Counted from the stretch's first letter, positions 25,511 to 36,891 are shown. The stretch is 64,000 nt of DNA from Oleiphilus messinensis (GCF_002162375.1 NZ_CP021425.1:2748501-2812500); one strand, 5' to 3'. A program made the numbers and translations. Notes: generated by a model from the sequence alone, not told the origin.

Positions 25511-26683
25511 ATGCTTATGAACTCGCCTATTTATCTTGATTATGCTGCCACCACGCCAGTGGACCCTGCTGTATCCGAAGTCATGATGCGCTACCTTGGC
25601 ATTGAGGGCGTGTTCGGTAATCCCGCGTCCAGATCACACCGCTTTGGCTGGCAGGCTGAACAAGCTGTTGAGTTGGCACGCAAGCAAGTTGCTTCGTTGG
25701 TTCACTGTGATCCAAGAGAGGTGGTCTGGACTTCCGGTGCCACTGAGTCAAATAATCTGGCAATCAAAGGTGTTTGCGAGTTCTATCGTGACCAGGCTGG
25801 ATCTTATGATAAAAAGCGGCATTTAGTAACATCGTTAATTGAGCATAAAGCTGTCCTGGATACGTGTAAATATCTGGAATCCCAAGGTTATGAGGTGACT
25901 TACCTCAAGCCGGATGAGAAAGGCATCATTACATTGGAGCAAGTCGAAGAGGCTGTGCGTTCAGATACGCTGCTTGTCTCCCTCATGCATGTTAACAATG
26001 AAATCGGTGTAATCAATCCGATCCACGCTATAGGTGACTTTCTTCGTAAAAAAGGGGTCTGGTTTCACGTTGATGCGGCCCAGAGTCTCGGCAAAGTTCA
26101 TATTGACCTGACTGAGGCCAAGATTGACTTGATGTCGTTCTCTGCGCATAAGGTTTATGGCCCAAAAGGCGTGGGAGCGTTGTATGTTAACCGCCATTCC
26201 GGAATTGGTGTGGCGTGCCAAATGCATGGCGGGGGTCATGAGCGCGGCTTTCGTTCTGGAACCTTGGCAACTCATCAGTTGGCGGGGTTCGGAATGGCGT
26301 GCGCAGTAGCAAAGGACGTGATGGTTGAAGAAGAAAAGCGGCTGCGGTACTTTCGGGAATTATTTCGAGCGCAGTTGACTTCTGTTGCTGGTCTCCACTT
26401 TCATGGTGATTGGGATTTGCGAGTCGCTGGAAATGTAAATTTGGGTGTAGAAGGGGTGGATGGTGAAGTGCTGTTGATGTCTTTACAGGAGTTGGCTGTC
26501 TCCTCTGGTTCGGCGTGCACTTCTGCCAGTGTGGAGCCGTCTTATGTGCTCAAGGCAATTGGTGCTTCCGATGCGATTGCCTTAAGTTCGATTCGGATCA
26601 CCTTTGGTCGGTTCACAGAAGAGTCGGAGGTGGTTAAAGCTGCTCAAATAATGGAGCAGGTGATAACGCGGTTAAGGTCTTAG
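25511..26683 (+). CDS. iscS: Cysteine desulfurase IscS (C-terminally short)
   Basis: IscS is a PLP enzyme that takes sulfur from cysteine and passes it to scaffold and tRNA-thiolation partners. The PLP lysine lies in [12 protein letters not shown] and the sulfur-carrying cysteine in [15 protein letters not shown]. The family motif [12 protein letters not shown] opens the protein. It ends at residue 390, right after [10 protein letters not shown], whereas E. coli IscS (404 residues) continues with a tail that helps contact IscU. Since iscU is absent from this locus, the two observations may be connected. The downstream gene is ndk, 139 bp away. Confidence 0.93.
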   Translation: MLMNSPIYLDYAATTPVDPAVSEVMMRYLGIEGVFGNPASRSHRFGWQAEQAVELARKQVASLVHCDPREVVWTSGATESNNLAIKGVCEFYRDQAGSYDKKRHLVTSLIEHKAVLDTCKYLESQGYEVTYLKPDEKGIITLEQVEEAVRSDTLLVSLMHVNNEIGVINPIHAIGDFLRKKGVWFHVDAAQSLGKVHIDLTEAKIDLMSFSAHKVYGPKGVGALYVNRHSGIGVACQMHGGGHERGFRSGTLATHQLAGFGMACAVAKDVMVEEEKRLRYFRELFRAQLTSVAGLHFHGDWDLRVAGNVNLGVEGVDGEVLLMSLQELAVSSGSACTSASVEPSYVLKAIGASDAIALSSIRITFGRFTEESEVVKAAQIMEQVITRLRS

Positions 26684-26822
26684 TGCAGTGTTCGGTGAAG
26701 TGTTGAAGGCCGCTGTCGCAATCTGATTTTCTCGTGATAACCCGCTATATCTTTGCCAATAATATGCGTATAATCGCCGCTTAATTTTACCCGTCACTAT
26801 AAATTCATTTTTGGAGTAACAC

Positions 26823-27251
26823 ATGGCTATTGAGCGCACCCTGTCTATCGTAAAACCTGATGCAGTTGCAAAAAATGTAATCGGCGAGATCTACAGCCGA
26901 TTCGAGAAGGCAGGTTTGAGCATTGTTGCAGCTAAAATGGTTCACTTGACTCAAGAGCAAGCTGAAGGCTTTTATGCTGAGCACAAAGAGCGTCCTTTCT
27001 TCGCTGATCTGGTAGCCTTTATGACTTCTGGCCCGGTAATGATTCAGGCTCTGGAAGGCGAGAATGCAATTGCGGCTAATCGTGATCTCATGGGCGCAAC
27101 CAATCCTAAAGAAGCGGCAGCTGGGACTATCCGTGCTGATTTTGCAGAATCTATCGATGCTAATGCGGTTCACGGTTCCGATTCTCCGGCATCTGCAGAG
27201 CGAGAAGTTGCATATTTCTTTGCAGACAACGAGATTTGCCCACGAGGCTAA
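26823..27251 (+). CDS. ndk: Nucleoside diphosphate kinase
   Basis: Ndk transfers the terminal phosphate from ATP to nucleoside diphosphates through a phosphohistidine. The 142-residue protein has the active histidine in [20 protein letters not shown] (about residues 115-134) and the opening [12 protein letters not shown]. It is preceded by GGAGTAAC and by a TATAAT box at 26769-26774, so it has its own promoter. Its neighbours on the left are iscR-iscS, where most relatives have the remaining isc genes in between. Confidence 0.96.
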   Translation: MAIERTLSIVKPDAVAKNVIGEIYSRFEKAGLSIVAAKMVHLTQEQAEGFYAEHKERPFFADLVAFMTSGPVMIQALEGENAIAANRDLMGATNPKEAAAGTIRADFAESIDANAVHGSDSPASAEREVAYFFADNEICPRG

Positions 27252-27319
27252 TATCCAGTAATCATTGGTTTTCCTTGAAATCCAATGACTGCAAGTCAGC
27301 GTTGTTGGCTGGCTGAGAA

Positions 27320-27355
27320 AATAGGCAGGCTTGTTAGTCTGCCTATTGTACTTTT
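27320..27355 (+). terminator. Terminator-like hairpin after ndk
   Basis: The perfect 9-bp stem AATAGGCAG (27320-27328) and CTGCCTATT (27339-27347) with a 10-nt loop is followed by GTACTTTT. The T-tract is weak, so read-through to rlmN is possible. Confidence 0.6.
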
Positions 27356-27419
27356 AGGTACAGAATTTTTATTATTATTTATGAAGTGTCATCTGATATA
27401 GCCCTGGCGGGAGAATGAA

Positions 27420-28565
27420 GTGCAAGAGCAAATTGAAAAGGTGAATCTGTTAGGGATGTCCCGTTCCAAGATGGAGGCGTTTTTTCTATCCCACGGTGAA
27501 AAGAAGTTCAGGGCAACTCAGGTGATACAGTGGATTCACCAGCATGGTGTGTCCGACTTTGACCATATGACCAACATCAGTAAAGGGTTGCGCGAGAAGT
27601 TGAAGGAAATCGCAGAGATTCGGTTTCCGGAAGTAATCTACCACGATGTTTCTGCTGATGGCACTAAAAAGTGGGTTATGCGGCTCGATGGTGGCAGTAG
27701 CATCGAAACCGTTTTGATTCCCGAGGGGCAAAGAGGAACGCTTTGTGTTTCGTCTCAGATTGGTTGTGCATTGGATTGCAGTTTCTGTTCTACCGGGAAG
27801 CAAGGGTTTAATCGTAACCTTACCTCTGCGGAGGTGATTGGTCAGGTTTGGGTAGCACTTCGGTCATTCGGAGAATACAACCCGGGGAAAGAAAAGCCCA
27901 TTACCAATGTGGTCATGATGGGAATGGGGGAGCCGCTTCTGAATTTTGACAATGTTGTTGATGCCATGAGTATTATGATGGATGACTTTGCCTATGGTAT
28001 CTCCAAGCGCCGCCTTACATTGAGTACCTCTGGCGTTGTGCCTGCCCTGGATCAGCTGGGAGATGTTACCGATGTATCGCTGGCAATTTCTTTGCATGCC
28101 CCAACCGATGATCTTCGTGATGAGTTGGTCCCGGTTAACAAAAAATATCCGATCAAAGAGCTTCTGGCAGCTTGCCAGAGATATCTTGATAAGCTGAGTG
28201 ATCGTCGCAAGATTACCATTGAGTATACGTTAATTAAAGGCGTTAACGACCGTATTGAACACGCGAATAAATTAACACACCTTCTGAAAGATTTGCCTTG
28301 TAAAATCAATTTGATACCCTTTAATCCGTTCCCGAACAGTGGTTATCAGAAACCGTCCAGGATGGAAGTGGAGACGTTTCAGAATATACTGGCCAGTGCG
28401 GGCTATGTCACCACCGTTCGAAGCACGCGCGGTGATGATATTGACGCCGCCTGTGGCCAGCTGGTTGGACGTGTGGAGGACAGAACCCGTCGCAGCAGTC
28501 GTTATATTAAAATGGTGAACGTTACTGATGGTGCTGACGAAAAAGCAGGGCTGGTGCAACCTTAA
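27420..28565 (+). CDS. rlmN: 23S rRNA (adenine2503-C2)/tRNA (adenine37-C2) methyltransferase RlmN
   Basis: RlmN is a radical-SAM enzyme that methylates A2503 of 23S rRNA and A37 of some tRNAs. The cluster cysteines are in [15 protein letters not shown] (about residues 117-131), and the two methyl-transfer cysteines expected for this family are in place near GCALD and in [16 protein letters not shown] near residue 346. At 381 residues it is of normal length. It starts with GTG at 27420, preceded by GGCGGGAGAATGAA. pilF follows. Confidence 0.94.
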   Translation: MQEQIEKVNLLGMSRSKMEAFFLSHGEKKFRATQVIQWIHQHGVSDFDHMTNISKGLREKLKEIAEIRFPEVIYHDVSADGTKKWVMRLDGGSSIETVLIPEGQRGTLCVSSQIGCALDCSFCSTGKQGFNRNLTSAEVIGQVWVALRSFGEYNPGKEKPITNVVMMGMGEPLLNFDNVVDAMSIMMDDFAYGISKRRLTLSTSGVVPALDQLGDVTDVSLAISLHAPTDDLRDELVPVNKKYPIKELLAACQRYLDKLSDRRKITIEYTLIKGVNDRIEHANKLTHLLKDLPCKINLIPFNPFPNSGYQKPSRMEVETFQNILASAGYVTTVRSTRGDDIDAACGQLVGRVEDRTRRSSRYIKMVNVTDGADEKAGLVQP

Positions 28566-28759
28566 CCCCTTTAACTTCTGCCTGAGACCCATCCAGACCT
28601 GAGGCATTCAATGCTCGATTTGCTCGCAGTGTTTGCGATACTAAACAAAAGATTAAGCAATATTTGTAGAATTGGATTAAACTTTACTGGGTTGGTCAAT
28701 GATAAACAGAATTATTCCGTTAAGTTTTTTCTATGAATTGTAAAAATCGTTCAGACAAT

Positions 28760-29566
28760 ATGGGGTTGGAAAAAAACGTTTTTCTCAAGCGCGCGCGGCT
28801 GTTAGTGTTGACGCTCGTCTTTGCTTTTATCTCTGGATGCGTGAGTCACACGGAAAGTCCGTTTACAAGAAAACAGGATAAAGAAGAAGCATTAACTTCG
28901 TACATACAGTTGGGGCTTGCTTATATTGAGCGTGGCGATTTGGTTCGGGCGAGAAAGCATTTAAATCGTGCGCTGGAGCTCGACAGTGAAAGTTCCGGAG
29001 CGCATGCTGCACTCGGTTTAGTGCTTCAGAGGGAAGGTGAGTACAGGCTGGCTGAAGAGCAATTTAAAAAGAGCCTTGATAATGAGCCTGGTTTTACTCG
29101 CGGCCGTACCTATTATGCTGCTTTTTTGTACTCCCAGCAGCGTTATCAACAAGCTTATGACCAGTTTGCAATTGCTTCCGAAGATACCGGTTTCGTATCC
29201 CGTGATCGAGTTTTCAGTAATATGGCCCAGTGTGCGCTAAAGTTAGAAAGGGCGGACCTGGCAATTGCAGCTTACGAAAAGTCGCTAAGCCTGGGGGCCC
29301 AGGACACTGCGATTTTTTTGCAGGTCGCCGAGTTACTCGTTCAGGAAGGACGTTTTAACGAGGCGCAACGATACTATAATCGTTTCTTGAATCTGGTGCG
29401 CACGTCACCGGCAACTCATTCTGCCCAGTCTCTGAGTTTGGGGATCCAGTTGGCAGAGCATTTCCAGGATGCCGCAGCTGAAAAAAGTTATTCCGGCATC
29501 CTCAGGGACCTTTATGCAGACTCACTTGAGTATCAACAGTATAGGGATCGAAACGACAATGAATGA
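28760..29566 (+). CDS. pilF: Type IV pilus biogenesis lipoprotein PilF/PilW (TPR)
   Basis: This lipoprotein helps assemble the PilQ secretin. The signal peptide ends in the lipobox FISGC, with cysteine about residue 27, and the remainder is a row of tetratricopeptide repeats (from about YIQLGLAYIERGDLVRARKH, residue 45, to residue 220). The start is uncertain: ATG 28760 gives a normal signal-peptide length, while ATG 28733 adds nine residues; neither has a strong ribosome-binding site. Its stop codon overlaps the rodZ start by 8 bp, a typical coupled pair in this operon. Confidence 0.88.
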   Translation: MGLEKNVFLKRARLLVLTLVFAFISGCVSHTESPFTRKQDKEEALTSYIQLGLAYIERGDLVRARKHLNRALELDSESSGAHAALGLVLQREGEYRLAEEQFKKSLDNEPGFTRGRTYYAAFLYSQQRYQQAYDQFAIASEDTGFVSRDRVFSNMAQCALKLERADLAIAAYEKSLSLGAQDTAIFLQVAELLVQEGRFNEAQRYYNRFLNLVRTSPATHSAQSLSLGIQLAEHFQDAAAEKSYSGILRDLYADSLEYQQYRDRNDNE

Positions 29567-30752
29567 TCAGGTCGAAGAGCATTCCGGACCGGAACACGAT
29601 GTAGGATCGCGTTTAAGAACAGCGCGAGAAGCTCGGGGCTTGTCTGTTCATGAGACCGCAGAGGAGCTGCACCTTAGGCCTTCCATTGTCAGTGCGATTG
29701 AAAAAAATACGTTTGATCTGGTACCCGGTGAGTTGTTCCTTAAGGGTTATGTCAAGGCATATGCGAGATTGGTGAAGCTTCCGGAAAACGAAGTGGTCGC
29801 ACAACTCGAAGGGTTGTTGGAAAGCCGTAAGCAGGATCTGGTAGGGGAGCTTGGCAAAAAGCAGCGCAGACCTCGATCTCACAACCCGGCAATATTCGTT
29901 GCTGTGATCCTGATGGTTTGCGGTGGTGTGTTCTGGCTCTATTCCAAGGGTGTTATCAGTATCAATCCTGGTGCGTTTACAGGTGAGTCTGACCTCGATG
30001 AGCAACGCGTTGAAGTTTCCCCGAAAATTGTACCCATCCATTCCGATACGACAGGAAATGTTGAAGCTCCGAATGTCGCTGTATCCGGGTTGGAAGCGGA
30101 AATAGAAAATGGGGAGGTGGAAACAAAAACAGGGGGAACTCGTCCTGATTCAGATATCGATGTTACGTCTTCCGATGATGAAGTGCTTGGTATGGATCAA
30201 AATGAACCGATTGGAGCTGGAGTAGTTAACTCTGATACAGTGCGGCCCACATCGGAATCAAATCCTTCTCCAGTTCAAGAAGATGCACCGGGTAATGTCG
30301 TTGTTAAGACTCAGACAGTTAAGACTAAGACAGCTAAGGTCGATACAGTTGTTTCGACAGATCATTCGGAAGCTTCGGACGTAGAGAATTCAACCGAAAA
30401 TCCGCGAAATGAATCTGTAGCTGAGCCAGTTGCTGAAGTTCCTGTTGCTGAAGTCCCTGTTGCTGCAGGCTCCGTTGCGGAGTCCCCCGTCATAGCGGTT
30501 ACCGGGATTGGTCGATTGGTTGCCCAGTTTTCAGCTGATTGCTGGATTCAGGTGAAAAATGGCAAAGGTCGCACTGTTATTGCCGCGTTGAAGCGTGATG
30601 GGGATTCGATCGACTACAAGGGGAGCCTGCCTTTCACTGTGGTAATCGGTGCTGCATCTGCGGTGGATAGCATGTATTTCAATGGAGCTGAGATCGATTT
30701 CACCAATTATCGAGTCTGGAATAACCGGGTTCAGTTCGTGGTCGGTGAGTAG
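29559..30752 (+). CDS. rodZ: Cytoskeletal protein RodZ
   Basis: RodZ links MreB to the cell-wall machinery and keeps rod shape. The 397-residue protein begins with a Cro/CI-type helix-turn-helix domain (DVGSRLRTAREARGLSVHET, about residues 14-33). A single membrane segment near residues 110-127 (AIFVAVILMVCGGVFWLYSK) follows, then a long Ser/Thr/Val/Glu-rich linker containing repeats of VAEVPVAEVPVAAG, and a C-terminal DUF4115 domain (from about residue 310). The ATG at 29559 lies within the end of pilF. The extensive repeat region suggests variable length between strains. Confidence 0.93.
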   Translation: MNDQVEEHSGPEHDVGSRLRTAREARGLSVHETAEELHLRPSIVSAIEKNTFDLVPGELFLKGYVKAYARLVKLPENEVVAQLEGLLESRKQDLVGELGKKQRRPRSHNPAIFVAVILMVCGGVFWLYSKGVISINPGAFTGESDLDEQRVEVSPKIVPIHSDTTGNVEAPNVAVSGLEAEIENGEVETKTGGTRPDSDIDVTSSDDEVLGMDQNEPIGAGVVNSDTVRPTSESNPSPVQEDAPGNVVVKTQTVKTKTAKVDTVVSTDHSEASDVENSTENPRNESVAEPVAEVPVAEVPVAAGSVAESPVIAVTGIGRLVAQFSADCWIQVKNGKGRTVIAALKRDGDSIDYKGSLPFTVVIGAASAVDSMYFNGAEIDFTNYRVWNNRVQFVVGE

Positions 30753-30903
30753 TGACTATTGGTCAAATTGTACGATGCTCACGATTACGATGAAGTAACT
30801 TATTAATTTCACGCTTTCCAGTGTACAATGCACTCCTTTATCACGCTTTAGTTCCAAAGCGAACACGTTAATCTGTAATCTATAGCCTCAAGAGAATACC
30901 TGT

Positions 30904-32016
30904 ATGTTTATGGAATCCCCGATCAAAAGGCGTAAAAGCCGGCAGATTATGGTGGGAAATGTGCCTGTAGGGGGAGACGCTCCTATTGCTGTACAAAGTA
31001 TGACGAATACTGAGACTTGTGATGTTTCTGCAACAGTCGGTCAAATAGAACGATTGCAAAATGCCGGAGCAGATATTGTCAGAGTTTCTGTTCCGAGCCT
31101 TGATGCCGCTGAAGCATTTCGGGAAATCAAACAAAAAACCAGTGTCCCACTGGTTGCGGATATTCATTTCGATTACAAAATAGCGCTAAAAGTAGCGGAA
31201 TATGGGGTGGATTGTTTACGTATAAACCCTGGAAATATTGGGCGCGAAGACCGAGTCGCGGCCGTGATCGATGCTGCCAAGTACCATAATATCCCTATCA
31301 GAATTGGCGTAAATGCAGGCTCTTTAGAGAAAGATCTGCAAAAGAAGTACGGCGAGCCAACACCCGCTGCGCTGGTCGAATCCGCTATGCGTCATATCGA
31401 TATACTGAATCGTCATAATTTCGATAATTTCAAAATAAGTTTAAAAGCATCTGATGTATTTATGACGGTCGCTGCCTATCGACAAATCGCAAATCAGATT
31501 GATCAACCCTTGCATTTGGGTATCACTGAAGCCGGCGGATTCAGGTCTGGTGCGGTAAAGTCGGCTGTTGGGCTTGGGATTCTGTTAATGGACGGTATTG
31601 GTGATACGATCCGGATATCCTTGGCGGCTGATCCTGTAGAGGAAGTGAAAGTTGGTTATGATTTGCTCAAAAGCCTTCGGTTGCGTACGAAAGGGATCAA
31701 TTTTATCGCATGTCCCAGTTGTTCGCGGCAGAATTTTGATGTAGTGAACACAATGAATGAGCTCGAAGGCCGGCTGGAGGATATTAATACACCTCTTGAT
31801 GTGGCGATTATAGGTTGTGTTGTAAACGGTCCCGGCGAAGCCAAAGAGGCGGATTTGGGATTAACCGGCGGGACTCCGAATAATCTGGTTTATGTATCTG
31901 GAGTGCCCGATCACAAACTGAATAATGAAACCCTGGTAGATGATCTTGAGAGATTGATCCGGGACAAGGTGCTTGAAAAGGAAAAAAATCAAGAAGCCAT
32001 AATTGCCCGAAGTTAG
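30904..32016 (+). CDS. ispG: 4-hydroxy-3-methylbut-2-en-1-yl diphosphate synthase IspG
   Basis: IspG (GcpE) carries out the penultimate reductive step of the MEP isoprenoid pathway with a [4Fe-4S] cluster. The cluster cysteines are visible in [10 protein letters not shown] (about residues 269-278) and in [11 protein letters not shown] (about residues 304-314). The N-terminal TIM barrel begins [20 protein letters not shown]. The length of 370 matches the family. A second ATG lies two codons in and could be the true start. hisS follows. Confidence 0.95.
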   Translation: MFMESPIKRRKSRQIMVGNVPVGGDAPIAVQSMTNTETCDVSATVGQIERLQNAGADIVRVSVPSLDAAEAFREIKQKTSVPLVADIHFDYKIALKVAEYGVDCLRINPGNIGREDRVAAVIDAAKYHNIPIRIGVNAGSLEKDLQKKYGEPTPAALVESAMRHIDILNRHNFDNFKISLKASDVFMTVAAYRQIANQIDQPLHLGITEAGGFRSGAVKSAVGLGILLMDGIGDTIRISLAADPVEEVKVGYDLLKSLRLRTKGINFIACPSCSRQNFDVVNTMNELEGRLEDINTPLDVAIIGCVVNGPGEAKEADLGLTGGTPNNLVYVSGVPDHKLNNETLVDDLERLIRDKVLEKEKNQEAIIARS

Positions 32017-32107
32017 ACATTAATTCCGGCAATTGGGCAATTTAAGTGGATCAAGTAGATATTACACACCGTTTTGGAGCGGTGTAGCGAAGAAAAGGGT
32101 AATCGAG

Positions 32108-33391
32108 TTGGCAAAGATACAAGCAATACGCGGAATGAACGATATTTTGCCTGAGCAGACTCCTGCATGGCAGTATTTGGAAGCTCAGGTATTTGATGTA
32201 CTGCAAAGTTATGGCTACCACGAAATCCGCATGCCAATACTTGAGCAAACAGAGCTCTTTAAACGATCAATTGGCGAAGTGACCGACATCGTTGAAAAAG
32301 AGATGTACACATTCAATGACCGGAACGGTGATAGCCTGACATTGCGTCCAGAGGGAACTGCGGGTTGTGTCCGAGCCGGTGAAGAAAATGGCTTGTTGTA
32401 CAATCAAACCCAGAAGCTCTGGTACAAGGGCCCGATGTTTCGTCATGAAAAACCACAAAAAGGTCGTTATCGACAATTTCACCAGATTGGAGTCGAGTGT
32501 TTTGGCTTTGTCGGGCCAGACATCGATGCGGAGTTGATCTGTCTTACTGCAAGGCTCTGGAAAGCGCTCGGATTGATGGATGACGTTGAGCTCCAGATCA
32601 ATACGCTGGGGAATAGTGAGTCCAGAGCGGCATTCAGAAAGGATCTAGTGGCCTATCTGTCTCAATATCGTGATCAGCTGGATGAAGACAGCCAACGTCG
32701 ACTCGAGACTAATCCACTCCGGATTCTGGACAGTAAAAATCAGGAAACCCAGAAAATATTGCGTGAAGCTCCCGAATTTCATGATTACCTGGATACGGAA
32801 TCAAAAGAGCACTTCAGTCAGCTATGTGCTTATCTCGATGCAGTGGGTATTCAGTATGTGGTAAACCCATTGCTGGTTCGCGGATTGGATTATTACTGTA
32901 AAACCGTATTTGAATGGGTTACAACCAAGCTGGGGTCACAGGGTACCGTTTGTGCCGGAGGGCGCTATGATGGTCTAGTGGAACAGCTTGGTGGCAAAGC
33001 AACACCGGCTGTGGGGTTTGCGATGGGTATCGAGCGATTAGTGCTGATGCTTGAAACCCTGGAGAAAATTCCCGAATCAGTTAATAGTGCTCCTGATGTT
33101 TACATCGTAGCTAATGGTGAAGGTGCGTCCACTTATTCACTAAAGGTTGCAGAACAGCTCCGGACGGATATTCCGAATGCTGTAATCGTGGGTAACTCCG
33201 GTGGAGGTTCGTTTAAAAGCCAGTTCAAAAAAGCGGACAAAAGCGGTGCCCGGTTTGCGTTAGTTATCGGTGAGTCAGAGGTGCAAGGGCAATCCGTTGT
33301 ATTGAAGCACCTCAGGTCGGAAGATGAGCCACAGCGAACTTTAATATTAAATGAACTCAGTACTGAAATAATGTCATTACTGAATGACTAG
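32108..33391 (+). CDS. hisS: Histidyl-tRNA synthetase
   Basis: HisRS is a class II synthetase. The 427-residue protein starts with TTG 32108: [16 protein letters not shown] is the family's N-terminus, and AAAAGGGT lies at a suitable distance before it. The ATP/histidine motifs include motif 2 [20 protein letters not shown], the histidine loop [15 protein letters not shown] and motif 3 [13 protein letters not shown]. The C-terminal anticodon-binding domain starts near residue 330. The frame is open for 75 bases upstream but does not resemble the family. Confidence 0.95.
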   Translation: MAKIQAIRGMNDILPEQTPAWQYLEAQVFDVLQSYGYHEIRMPILEQTELFKRSIGEVTDIVEKEMYTFNDRNGDSLTLRPEGTAGCVRAGEENGLLYNQTQKLWYKGPMFRHEKPQKGRYRQFHQIGVECFGFVGPDIDAELICLTARLWKALGLMDDVELQINTLGNSESRAAFRKDLVAYLSQYRDQLDEDSQRRLETNPLRILDSKNQETQKILREAPEFHDYLDTESKEHFSQLCAYLDAVGIQYVVNPLLVRGLDYYCKTVFEWVTTKLGSQGTVCAGGRYDGLVEQLGGKATPAVGFAMGIERLVLMLETLEKIPESVNSAPDVYIVANGEGASTYSLKVAEQLRTDIPNAVIVGNSGGGSFKSQFKKADKSGARFALVIGESEVQGQSVVLKHLRSEDEPQRTLILNELSTEIMSLLND

Positions 33392-33465
33392 TCTGTTTCG
33401 TTTTACCATAAAGAATTCAATCGGCTTGGGTCGAACTCAGTGAAAGCTGAAAATAGGAGAAGGAC

Positions 33466-34164
33466 GTGGAAGTACATCGTACAGAAGAAGAACAAATTGA
33501 TGCGATTAAAAAATGGTGGAAGAGCAATGGTAGCTCTCTGATTATTGGTATTGGTATCGCATTGGCGTTGGTATTTGGTTGGCAAGCATTTGAAAAAAAG
33601 ATGGCGGCAGAGCGGTATGAAGCTTCGAGCTTGTATCAACAGGTGCTAGAAGCATCAAACAAAATGAACTTGGCTGACGGCGAAGATGCAGAAAAAACCA
33701 TCTCAACGATGAATCTCTTGCTGGATAAATTGAAAGATGGGCATGGTGATTCCGTTTATGCATCGTATGCGGGAATGGTTCTTGCGAAGGCCTATGTCGC
33801 CCAGGGGGACTTTGAAAAAGCAGAAAACGAGGTGCGCTGGGTGCTATCTCAGAAACTTCTGCCTTCATACAAGGCTGTTGTTGAAACTCGATTGGCGCGT
33901 ATATTGAGTGAGTCTGGACAATTCGATGACGCTTTGGCCATAGTTGATGGCATTAAAGCGGGCGAGTTGTTTGAGCCTAAGAGACTTGAGGTTAAAGGTG
34001 ACATTCTGGTTGCTAAAGGCGACCTGAATGAGGCGCGAATAGCGTATCAAGCCGCAGCAGATTTGATCGAGCAGAAAAATGAAAAAAGCCCGCTGCTGGA
34101 GTTAAAACTATATGATTTAAGTGATGAAAACGGGTTGAGTGGTATCACCAGTGAGTTTGAATAA
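33466..34164 (+). CDS. yfgM: YfgM family membrane-anchored TPR protein (ancillary SecYEG protein)
   Basis: YfgM is a periplasmic chaperone-like protein tethered to the inner membrane that associates with SecYEG and PpiD. The 232-residue protein begins at GTG 33466, preceded by AGGAGAAGGA. It has a short cytoplasmic part (EEEQIDAIKKWWKSNG), a membrane helix near residues 24-41 (SLIIGIGIALALVFGWQA), and tetratricopeptide repeats to the end. It overlaps bamB by 14-26 bp, as usual in the hisS-yfgM-bamB-der operon. Confidence 0.9.
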   Translation: MEVHRTEEEQIDAIKKWWKSNGSSLIIGIGIALALVFGWQAFEKKMAAERYEASSLYQQVLEASNKMNLADGEDAEKTISTMNLLLDKLKDGHGDSVYASYAGMVLAKAYVAQGDFEKAENEVRWVLSQKLLPSYKAVVETRLARILSESGQFDDALAIVDGIKAGELFEPKRLEVKGDILVAKGDLNEARIAYQAAADLIEQKNEKSPLLELKLYDLSDENGLSGITSEFE

Positions 34165-35407
34165 GATAGTGTCAATAAAAGCTGCAGCCCTGATTTTAAT
34201 CACAGGGTTGATATCAGCTTGTAGTTCGGATGATGTTAAAGAAGCGCCAGCGGAGCTAGAAGACTTCATTGAGCGTGTAAAGATTGTAGAAGTCTGGGAC
34301 AAGTCTATCGGCGAAGGTACTGATGGACGCTACTTGTTCCTAAAGCCGGCGATTTATGGTGATACTTTGTACGTAGCGGACACTGAAGGTCTGTTACTGG
34401 CGATAGATAAGAAAACCGGGGAGACTAAATGGCAGCACAAGCTGCTTGAAGATGTTTCCGGTGGTGTGACCGCGGACGATGAAAACCTGTATTACTCCAC
34501 GTTTAATGGTGATGTGGTGGCGCTTCGCCGTGCGTCGTTGGCTGAAACTGAAGCGGGTATTTTTTCCGGCTGGTGGACAGAGAAGCCTGCCCCCGTGGAA
34601 GAGTTATGGAGACAAAAGCTAACCAGTGAAGCACTGGCTGCTCCGCAGGTAAATCAACGACTGGTTGTAGTCCAGACTATCGATGGAAAAGTCACCGCCT
34701 TCGGCAAGGAAACGGGTGAGCTTAGCTGGCGCTTTGAGAGTGATGAACCCGTGTTGTCGTTACGGGGGACTGCCAGTCCGTTTGTGGATGATCAATTGAC
34801 TGTGACCGGCTTTGCGAATGGCGAGTTGGTGGCCCTCGAGAATTCAACGGGTGCTCCGGTATGGAGAACTCAGGTCGGAGTGCCATCGGGACGGACTGAA
34901 TTGGAGCGTCTGGTTGATGTTGATGGCAAGGTGCTCCGATATGAGCAACTGATGTTTAGTGCAGCATTTAACAGTAATCTGAAAGCACTGGATTATTTTT
35001 CTGGCAGGGAGTTTTGGTCCCGAGCGCTTTCAAGTTCGAAAAGTGTGAGCAATGGTTATTTGAGTGTTTACGCCAGCACGGGTGAAGGTCGGATTCTGTC
35101 AATAGACCGGAATACTAAATCTGTAATCTGGGAGCAAAAAAAGCTCGCTTATCGGCGTTTGACCTCACCGGTTGTTTTCGATGGATCGGTTTTAGTCGCT
35201 GACTTTGAAGGGTATATTCATGCTCTGTCCCAGACTGACGGTAGCATTATAGGGCGGACAGAGATTGATTCCGATGGTATCCGAACGGATATGTTCGTAG
35301 ATGACGGAGTGCTTTATGTATATGGAAATGGTGGGACTCTGGCTGCGCTGACATTAGAAATATTGACGGCTCCGAAATTGAAGAAAAAGCCGGACGCGGA
35401 TGAATAG
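34151..35407 (+). CDS. bamB: Outer-membrane protein assembly factor BamB
   Basis: BamB is a lipoprotein of the BAM complex that inserts beta-barrel proteins into the outer membrane. The signal peptide ends in the lipobox LISAC, and the mature part is an eight-bladed PQQ-type propeller (repeats such as AIDKKTGETKWQHKL, AFGKETGELSWRFES and SIDRNTKSVIWEQK). I use GTG 34151, which gives a 24-residue signal peptide; GTG 34139 adds four residues and is equally possible. It overlaps the yfgM end and precedes der. Confidence 0.92.
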   Translation: MSLNKIVSIKAAALILITGLISACSSDDVKEAPAELEDFIERVKIVEVWDKSIGEGTDGRYLFLKPAIYGDTLYVADTEGLLLAIDKKTGETKWQHKLLEDVSGGVTADDENLYYSTFNGDVVALRRASLAETEAGIFSGWWTEKPAPVEELWRQKLTSEALAAPQVNQRLVVVQTIDGKVTAFGKETGELSWRFESDEPVLSLRGTASPFVDDQLTVTGFANGELVALENSTGAPVWRTQVGVPSGRTELERLVDVDGKVLRYEQLMFSAAFNSNLKALDYFSGREFWSRALSSSKSVSNGYLSVYASTGEGRILSIDRNTKSVIWEQKKLAYRRLTSPVVFDGSVLVADFEGYIHALSQTDGSIIGRTEIDSDGIRTDMFVDDGVLYVYGNGGTLAALTLEILTAPKLKKKPDADE

Positions 35408-35449
35408 GTCGATCCAGCCATTATTTTAGAAGTTGATTGAGGTTTAAGA

Positions 35450-36886
35450 ATGATTCCTGTTATCGCGCTTGTTGGCAGACCAAACGTTGGTAAGTCTACG
35501 ATGTTTAACCTGTTGACTCGCTCTAGGGATGCTTTGGTGGCGGATTTTGCTGGATTGACCCGCGACCGCAAGTATGGTGAAGGCCATGTTGAGGCTGGAA
35601 GATTTATTGTTATCGACACCGGTGGGATCACAGGTGAAGAGCAAGGTATTGATGCAGCTATGGCGGAGCAATCTGCTTTAGCAATTGCTGAGGCAAATAT
35701 TGTATTTTTTGTTGTAGATGCGAAAGCAGGCCTCACCAGTGCTGATGAATTAATTGCGAAGCTGGTCCGGACCCAGGGTAAGAAAACGCATCTTATTATC
35801 AATAAAATCGATGGTATGAATCCAGATGTAGCAGCTGCAGATTTTTATCGATTAGGATTTGAGCATGTGCATTTCACCGTAGCGTCCCACAACAGAGGTG
35901 TACGTTCTCTGGCAGAGGATGTCATCCGAGAGGCAATCGAAGAGGATCAATCCGATAGCGAGTCTGAAGACGCTGGTATTAAAATTGGTATCGTAGGGCG
36001 TCCAAACGTAGGGAAATCGACGTTGGTAAACCGGCTGCTCGGTGAAGAGCGTGTTGTGGTTTATGATCATCCGGGAACCACGCGGGATAGCATTTATATT
36101 CCTTATGAGCGCATGGGTAAACGATTTACATTAATTGATACCGCTGGTATCCGCCGCCGCAAGAATGTTAAAGAAGCCGTGGAGAAGTTCTCCATTATTA
36201 AAACATTGCAAGCGATTGATGATGCTCATGTTGTGGTATTGGTTCTGGATGCCCGAGAAAATATTGTGGAGCAGGATTTACACCTTCTCGGGTTTGCGTT
36301 GGATGCAGGTAAATCCATCGTAATTGCGGTAAATAAATGGGATGGTATGAATCCAGAATCCCGTAGTGAAGTAAAAGCCGAGTTGACTCGTCGCTTACAC
36401 TTTGTGCCATTCGTGAATCAGCATCTGATATCGGCACTACACGGAACAGGTGTAGGCAATTTATATAAGTCGATTGAGGAAGCCTACGATTGCTCAATGG
36501 CGAAATGGTCAACAAACATGCTGACACGCATTCTGGAAGATGCCGTGCTAGAGCATCAACCGCCCATGGTAAGGGGGCATCGTATTAAATTACGATATGC
36601 TCACCAGGGTGGTTCAAACCCTCCAATTGTCGTTGTTCATGGAAACCAGACAACCGCACTACCAGATAGTTATAAGCGTTACCTTGAAAATACATTTCGC
36701 AAGGTGTTGAAAGTGAAGGGCTCTCCGATCCGCTTTGAGTTCAAGACCGGTGAAAACCCTTTCGCCAATAAGAAAAGTAAACTCACACCACGACAGCAGC
36801 GTACTCAAAACAAGCGTAACGATGTCTCCAAGCCAAATCGTCTGGGAAAAGCCGCGAAAAAGAAACAAGCACCGCGGCAACGATAG
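35450..36886 (+). CDS. der: Ribosome-associated GTPase Der (EngA)
   Basis: Der is a double GTPase needed for maturation of the 50S subunit. Two complete G domains are visible: G1 motifs [12 protein letters not shown] (residues 8-19) and [12 protein letters not shown] (about 184-195), DTGG and DTAG G3 motifs, and NKID and NKWD G4 motifs. The C-terminal KH-like domain starts near residue 355, and the tail is Lys/Arg rich. It is the last gene of the hisS-yfgM-bamB-der operon and ends before a perfect terminator. Confidence 0.96.
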   Translation: MIPVIALVGRPNVGKSTMFNLLTRSRDALVADFAGLTRDRKYGEGHVEAGRFIVIDTGGITGEEQGIDAAMAEQSALAIAEANIVFFVVDAKAGLTSADELIAKLVRTQGKKTHLIINKIDGMNPDVAAADFYRLGFEHVHFTVASHNRGVRSLAEDVIREAIEEDQSDSESEDAGIKIGIVGRPNVGKSTLVNRLLGEERVVVYDHPGTTRDSIYIPYERMGKRFTLIDTAGIRRRKNVKEAVEKFSIIKTLQAIDDAHVVVLVLDARENIVEQDLHLLGFALDAGKSIVIAVNKWDGMNPESRSEVKAELTRRLHFVPFVNQHLISALHGTGVGNLYKSIEEAYDCSMAKWSTNMLTRILEDAVLEHQPPMVRGHRIKLRYAHQGGSNPPIVVVHGNQTTALPDSYKRYLENTFRKVLKVKGSPIRFEFKTGENPFANKKSKLTPRQQRTQNKRNDVSKPNRLGKAAKKKQAPRQR

Positions 36887-36891
36887 ATCGG

